Under the pieces are notes generated by a model. The model was not told the DNA's origin. It did not search any database and saw only the letters and a list, made by a program, of their open reading frames with translations. A stretch of 7,534 nt of DNA from Actinomycetota bacterium (GTDB taxonomy: Bacteria > Actinomycetota > Thermoleophilia > Gaiellales > Gaiellaceae): positions 1-7,534 of the forward strand of contig VGCB01000121.1 of the NCBI GenBank assembly GCA_016870235.1. The letters are read 5' to 3'. How positions within the stretch are numbered: position 1 is the stretch's first letter; every line of letters starts with the position of its first letter. Positions 4,784 through 7,534 of this stretch are shown here, in pieces. The position numbers were made by a program, and so were the translations under genes.

Positions 4784-5842
4784 TCACTCCTTCGGTATCG
4801 CCGCCACGCCGGGCAGCTCCTTGCCCTCGAGCAGCTCGAGCGATGCGCCGCCCCCGGTCGAGACCCACGAGACCTCGTCCTGGAGGCCGAGCTCCGTGAT
4901 CGCGCGCACCGAGTCGCCGCCGCCGACGACCGTATAGGCGCCGTTGCGTCCGGCAGCGGCGACGGCCTCGGCCACCGCCTTCGTCCCGTCGGCGAACGCC
5001 TCCCACTCGAACACGCCCATCGGCCCGTTCCAGAAGACGGTGCGCGCGCCGCGGACGATCGCGCCGAAGCGCTCTCGCGTCTCCGGCCCCACGTCGAGCC
5101 CGAGCCAGCCGTCCGGCACGGCGTCGTAGGGCGCGAGGCGCGTCTCCGCGTCGGCCGCGAACGCGGAGGCGGCGACGACGTCGACCGGGAGCTCGACCTC
5201 GAACGGGAGCGGGTTCGAGACGCGGAGCTCCTCCGCCATCTTGCCGCCGACGACGACCGTGTCCGCCCGGCCGCCAAGGTGTTGCAGGACGCCGAGCTTG
5301 TCCTCGACCTTGGCGCCACCGGCGACGAGGACGAACGGGCGCGCGACGTCCCCGAGCAGCCTGCCGAGCGCCTCGAGCTCGGCGCGCAGGAGGATGCCCG
5401 CGTAGGCCGGCAGGAGGTGTGCGACAGCCTCGGTCGAGGAGTGCGCCCGATGCGCCGACCCGAACGCGTCGTTGACGTAGATGTCCCGGCCGTCGGCGAG
5501 GCGCCGGGCGAAGTCGGGGTCGTTCTTCGTCTCGCCTGCCACGAACCGGGTGTTCTCGAGCACGGTGACGCGGTCGTCGGGGAGGAGCTCCCGCAGGCGC
5601 GCCGCGACCGGTGCGATCGCAAACGTGGCCCGATCCTCCTCGGTCTTCGGGCGTCCGAGGTGCGAGCACACCGCGACCTCGGCGGCGCCGTGGTCGAGGA
5701 GCCACCGCAGCGTCGGGAGCGCCGCCCGAATACGGGTGTCGTCGGCGACGGCGCCGGCCTCGAGCGGCACGTTGAGGTCGGCGCGCACGAGCACGCGCCT
5801 TCCCCGGACGTCGGCTGTCTCGACCGACCGTGGCAGCGTCAT
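4784..5842 (-). CDS. pgk: Phosphoglycerate kinase, unusually short
   Basis: It transfers the acyl phosphate of 1,3-bisphosphoglycerate to ADP, the first ATP-yielding step of lower glycolysis. N-domain substrate residues are D22 and N24 (RADLNVP), R37, H61 and R64 (HLGRP), R99 (LENTRF) and R132 (HRAH). The C-domain nucleotide site has GGAKVEDK (175-182), WNGPMGVFE (271-279), GGGDS (307-311) and STGGGAS (328-334). At 352 residues it is about 40-50 shorter than the usual 390-415. Two internal losses explain this. About 22 residues are missing between ELLPDD and TVLENTRF (near 90). About 25 are missing after VVGGKMAEELR (near 205), where the usual GGGMAxTFLKA helix-loop region is reduced; the third Gly of GGG is Lys here. 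The reading frame is unbroken. The ATG at 5842 lies four bases after the gap stop and has no clear Shine-Dalgarno, so reinitiation by ribosomes leaving gap is likely. Confidence 0.97.
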   Translation of the reverse strand: MTLPRSVETADVRGRRVLVRADLNVPLEAGAVADDTRIRAALPTLRWLLDHGAAEVAVCSHLGRPKTEEDRATFAIAPVAARLRELLPDDRVTVLENTRFVAGETKNDPDFARRLADGRDIYVNDAFGSAHRAHSSTEAVAHLLPAYAGILLRAELEALGRLLGDVARPFVLVAGGAKVEDKLGVLQHLGGRADTVVVGGKMAEELRVSNPLPFEVELPVDVVAASAFAADAETRLAPYDAVPDGWLGLDVGPETRERFGAIVRGARTVFWNGPMGVFEWEAFADGTKAVAEAVAAAGRNGAYTVVGGGDSVRAITELGLQDEVSWVSTGGGASLELLEGKELPGVAAIPKE

Positions 5843-5846
5843 CGTG

Positions 5847-6839
5847 CTACAGACGGCCGACGAGATCGACGAGGCGGCAGCTGTAGCCCCACTCGTTGTC
5901 GTACCAGCCGAACACCTTGACGGAGGTGCCGTTCACCATCGTCAGGAGCCCGTCGACGATGCACGAGTGCGCGTTCCGGATGATGTCCGTCGAGACGAGC
6001 GGGTCCTCGGAGTACTGGAGGATCCCGGCGAGCGGGCCCGCCTCGGCGGCGCGGTAGGCGGCGGTGATCTCGTCCTTCGAGACCTCGCGTCCGAGCTCGA
6101 CCACGAGGTCGGTGATCGAGCCCGTCGGCACGGGGGCGCGGACCGCGACGCCGTCGAGCTTGCCCTTCAGGTGCGGCAAGACGAGGCCGATCGCCTTCGC
6201 GGCCCCGGTCGAGGTGGGGATCAAGTTGACGGCCGCGGCGCGCGCGCGACGCAGGTCGCTGTGGGGCAGGTCGAGGATCTGCTGATCGTTCGTGTACGCG
6301 TGGATCGTCGTCATGAAGCCGCGCTGGATCCCGGCGAGATCGTCGAGCACCTTCGCGAGCGGCGCGATGCAGTTCGTCGTGCAGGACGCGTTCGAGACCA
6401 CGTGGTGCTTCTTCGCGTCGTACTGGTCGTCGTTGACGCCGAGCACGATCGTGATGTCCGGCTCCGTGGCAGGTGCCGAGATGACGACCTTCCGCGCGCC
6501 CGCGTCGATGTGCTTCTGGGCGGCGTCGCGGTTGGTGAAGAATCCGGTCGACTCGAGCACGACGTCGACGCCGAGCTCGCCCCAGGGCAGCTTCGAGGGA
6601 TCGCGCTCGGAGAGCATCTTCATCTCCTCGCCGCCGGCCCGGATGACGCCGTCGCCGAGGGACACGTCGCCCTGGAACGGCCCCATCGTCGAGTCGTACT
6701 TGAGGAGGTGCGCCATCGTCCGCGCGTCGCCGAGGTCGTTGACCGCCACGATCTGCACGTCTGCGCCGAGCTGCTGCTGCGCTCGGAAGAAGTTCCGTCC
6801 GATGCGGCCGAAGCCGTTGATCCCGACCCGTGTCGCCAT
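5847..6839 (-). CDS. gap: Type I glyceraldehyde-3-phosphate dehydrogenase, NAD-type
   Basis: It oxidises glyceraldehyde-3-phosphate to 1,3-bisphosphoglycerate with NAD and phosphate. The 330 residues match family length. The Rossmann fingerprint is GINGFGRIGR (6-15). The catalytic cysteine is C153 in SNASCTTNC, with H180 in TTIHAYT as its base partner. RRARAAAVNLIPTSTGAAKA (197-216) and the C-terminal WYDNEWGYS are classical. Coenzyme choice is visible: D35 after VAVN at the end of the second strand, and L191-P192 in DLPHSD, are the NAD-preferring set rather than the NADP set of biosynthetic GapB, so a glycolytic role is inferred. The ATG at 6839 is preceded by AAAGGGGAG, a strong ribosome site ending two bases before the start. 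It is the first gene of the gap-pgk-tpiA-gpmI operon, with a spacer of 149 bases to whiA containing a probable promoter. Confidence 0.98.
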   Translation of the reverse strand: MATRVGINGFGRIGRNFFRAQQQLGADVQIVAVNDLGDARTMAHLLKYDSTMGPFQGDVSLGDGVIRAGGEEMKMLSERDPSKLPWGELGVDVVLESTGFFTNRDAAQKHIDAGARKVVISAPATEPDITIVLGVNDDQYDAKKHHVVSNASCTTNCIAPLAKVLDDLAGIQRGFMTTIHAYTNDQQILDLPHSDLRRARAAAVNLIPTSTGAAKAIGLVLPHLKGKLDGVAVRAPVPTGSITDLVVELGREVSKDEITAAYRAAEAGPLAGILQYSEDPLVSTDIIRNAHSCIVDGLLTMVNGTSVKVFGWYDNEWGYSCRLVDLVGRL

Positions 6840-6875
6840 GTCTCCCCTTTGTCGCCTCTCGCTGGGTGTGTTGCG

Positions 6876-6881
6876 AGTCTA
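6876..6881 (-). promoter_or_regulatory. Putative -10 box for the glycolytic operon
   Basis: TAGACT on the minus strand matches the bacterial -10 consensus at four of six positions, including the key TA and final T. It lies 36 bases upstream of the gap ATG, giving a leader of roughly 30 bases. No convincing -35 box is seen at the normal spacing; GGAAAG lies about 19 bases upstream. Confidence 0.35.
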
Positions 6882-6949
6882 GTCGGGACCGCGCTCTCCG
6901 CTTTCCGGTTCGGCTCCCGGTCCGCCACGTCGTCACTGCGCACTGCTCG

Positions 6950-6988
6950 GCCCGGATCCACCGCCCGCGCCTATGGATGGATCCGGGC
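6950..6988 (-). terminator. Perfect 11-bp inverted repeat abutting the whiA stop codon
   Basis: GCCCGGATCCA (6950-6960) and TGGATCCGGGC (6978-6988) are exact inverse complements around a 17-base loop. The first stem base follows the TGA of whiA with no gap. The stem is strong but no U tract follows (CGAGCAGTGCG), so it may be a U-less terminator, an mRNA 3'-end stabiliser, or a pause site between whiA and gap. Confidence 0.5.
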
Positions 6989-7534
6989 TCAGATCCCGGC
7001 AAGCTCGACGACGCGGGCAAGCCGCCTGTGCATCGTCGCCTTCGTCACGGGCGGCTCCGCGCGCCCGCCGAGCTCCCGCAGCGGCAAGGTCGGATGGCGG
7101 AGCCGCAGGCGCGCCGCCTCCTGGATCGACTCCGGCAGCTTCCCGAAGCACGGAGAGGCCCGGAGCGTTTTCGCCGCCTCGATCTGCTCCTGCGCGGAGC
7201 GGCTCTGACGCACGAGATTGGCGTGATCCGCGTTGCCGAGCCGGTTGGCGGCGGCCCGGAGATCGGCGACGACGGCGCGCTCCTCGAGCTCGAGCACGGC
7301 ATCGCGGGCGCCCATCGACGCGAGCAGCGACTCGATCGCCTCCCAGCCCTTGGCGTACGCGGCCGCGTGCGAGGCCAGCTCGCGGACGGCGAGCCGGACG
7401 CCCTCGGCGTGCGCGACGGTCCGGAGGAACGTGCTCCCCGATCGGCGCGGCGTCCGCAGCTCGAGGTGCGGCGAGCGCGGCCCGGAGAGCGAGCCGCCGC
7501 CGAGGAGCGCTCCGCGCAGGTACGCGCCGCGGCA
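6989..7534 (-). CDS. whiA: WhiA-family regulator, C-terminal part (start off the right edge)
   Basis: The last 181 codons are present; full WhiA proteins are about 310-330 residues. The visible part begins in the LAGLIDADG-like domain (CRGAYLRGALLGGGSLS, then PHLELRT). It continues with YAKGWEAIESLLASMGARDA (60-79) and ends in the WhiA helix-turn-helix domain. The signature there includes NRLGNADHANL (97-107), Q115 and I118 in AQEQIEAA, LPESIQEAARLRLRHPTLPL (133-152) and PVTKATMHRRLARVVELAGI (162-181). WhiA binds DNA and, in Streptomyces, works with WhiB in sporulation control; homologs in non-sporulating bacteria affect division or chromosome segregation. The endonuclease-like fold in this family is not known to cut DNA. 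In many actinobacteria and firmicutes it follows rapZ and yvcK, which would lie beyond the right edge. Its position before gap is the classical actinobacterial order. Confidence 0.94.
   Translation of the reverse strand, partial: CRGAYLRGALLGGGSLSGPRSPHLELRTPRRSGSTFLRTVAHAEGVRLAVRELASHAAAYAKGWEAIESLLASMGARDAVLELEERAVVADLRAAANRLGNADHANLVRQSRSAQEQIEAAKTLRASPCFGKLPESIQEAARLRLRHPTLPLRELGGRAEPPVTKATMHRRLARVVELAGI

Noticed and set aside
4102..5622. A pgk-tpiA fusion protein read as one 506-codon frame
   Set aside because: The frame of tpiA is open far upstream, but there it is out of frame with pgk and encodes only Ser/Arg-rich sequence. The GTG with AAGGAG at 4779 is the real tpiA start and pgk stops at 4784.
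4745..7208. Overlapping long plus-strand open frames antisense to pgk, gap and whiA
   Set aside because: They mirror the codon structure of conserved glycolytic genes on the other strand and show no ribosome sites or domains.

Overview
The window is GC-rich, coding-dense bacterial DNA in which every supportable gene lies on the minus strand, so gene order below runs from the right edge to the left. A WhiA-family regulator directly upstream of gap-pgk-tpiA, the high GC content and the frequent GTG/TTG starts point to an actinobacterium. A deep-branching class such as Thermoleophilia (Gaiellales or Solirubrobacterales) is my best guess, an inference from gene style that has not been tested.

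Right part (7534 to 2583): the C-terminal 181 codons of whiA end in a perfect 11-bp inverted repeat that abuts the stop codon. After a 149-base spacer holding a likely promoter comes a tight lower-glycolysis operon: gap (GAPDH), pgk (phosphoglycerate kinase), tpiA (triosephosphate isomerase) and gpmI (cofactor-independent phosphoglycerate mutase). The first two junctions are only 4 bases; the third is 37. Together these enzymes interconvert the triose phosphates and carry glyceraldehyde-3-phosphate to 2-phosphoglycerate, with one NADH and one ATP per triose. PGK (352 residues) and TPI (225 residues) are clearly shorter than usual for their families.

Middle (2582 to 745): a 168-base intergenic stretch with locally lower GC contains two inverted repeats that may end the glycolytic operon, plus a weak promoter candidate. 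It is followed by an ECF-type sigma factor with a TTG start and no recognisable anti-sigma gene beside it. Fifty-nine bases further on is a two-helix potassium-channel-like protein fused to an RCK (TrkA-N/TrkA-C) module. Its pore filter does not read as the usual TVGYG, and its C-terminal RCK domain carries a CxxC motif.

Left part (744 to 1): a 163-base leader holds an 11-base-period direct repeat of the kind OmpR/PhoP-family regulators bind and two small palindromes. It precedes a secreted, beta-rich protein with repeated modules that runs off the left edge. I found no RNA genes, mobile elements, CRISPR arrays or clear foreign DNA. The most interesting signals are the altered channel filter, the doubly shortened PGK, and the pairing of an apparently orphan ECF sigma factor with the channel gene.
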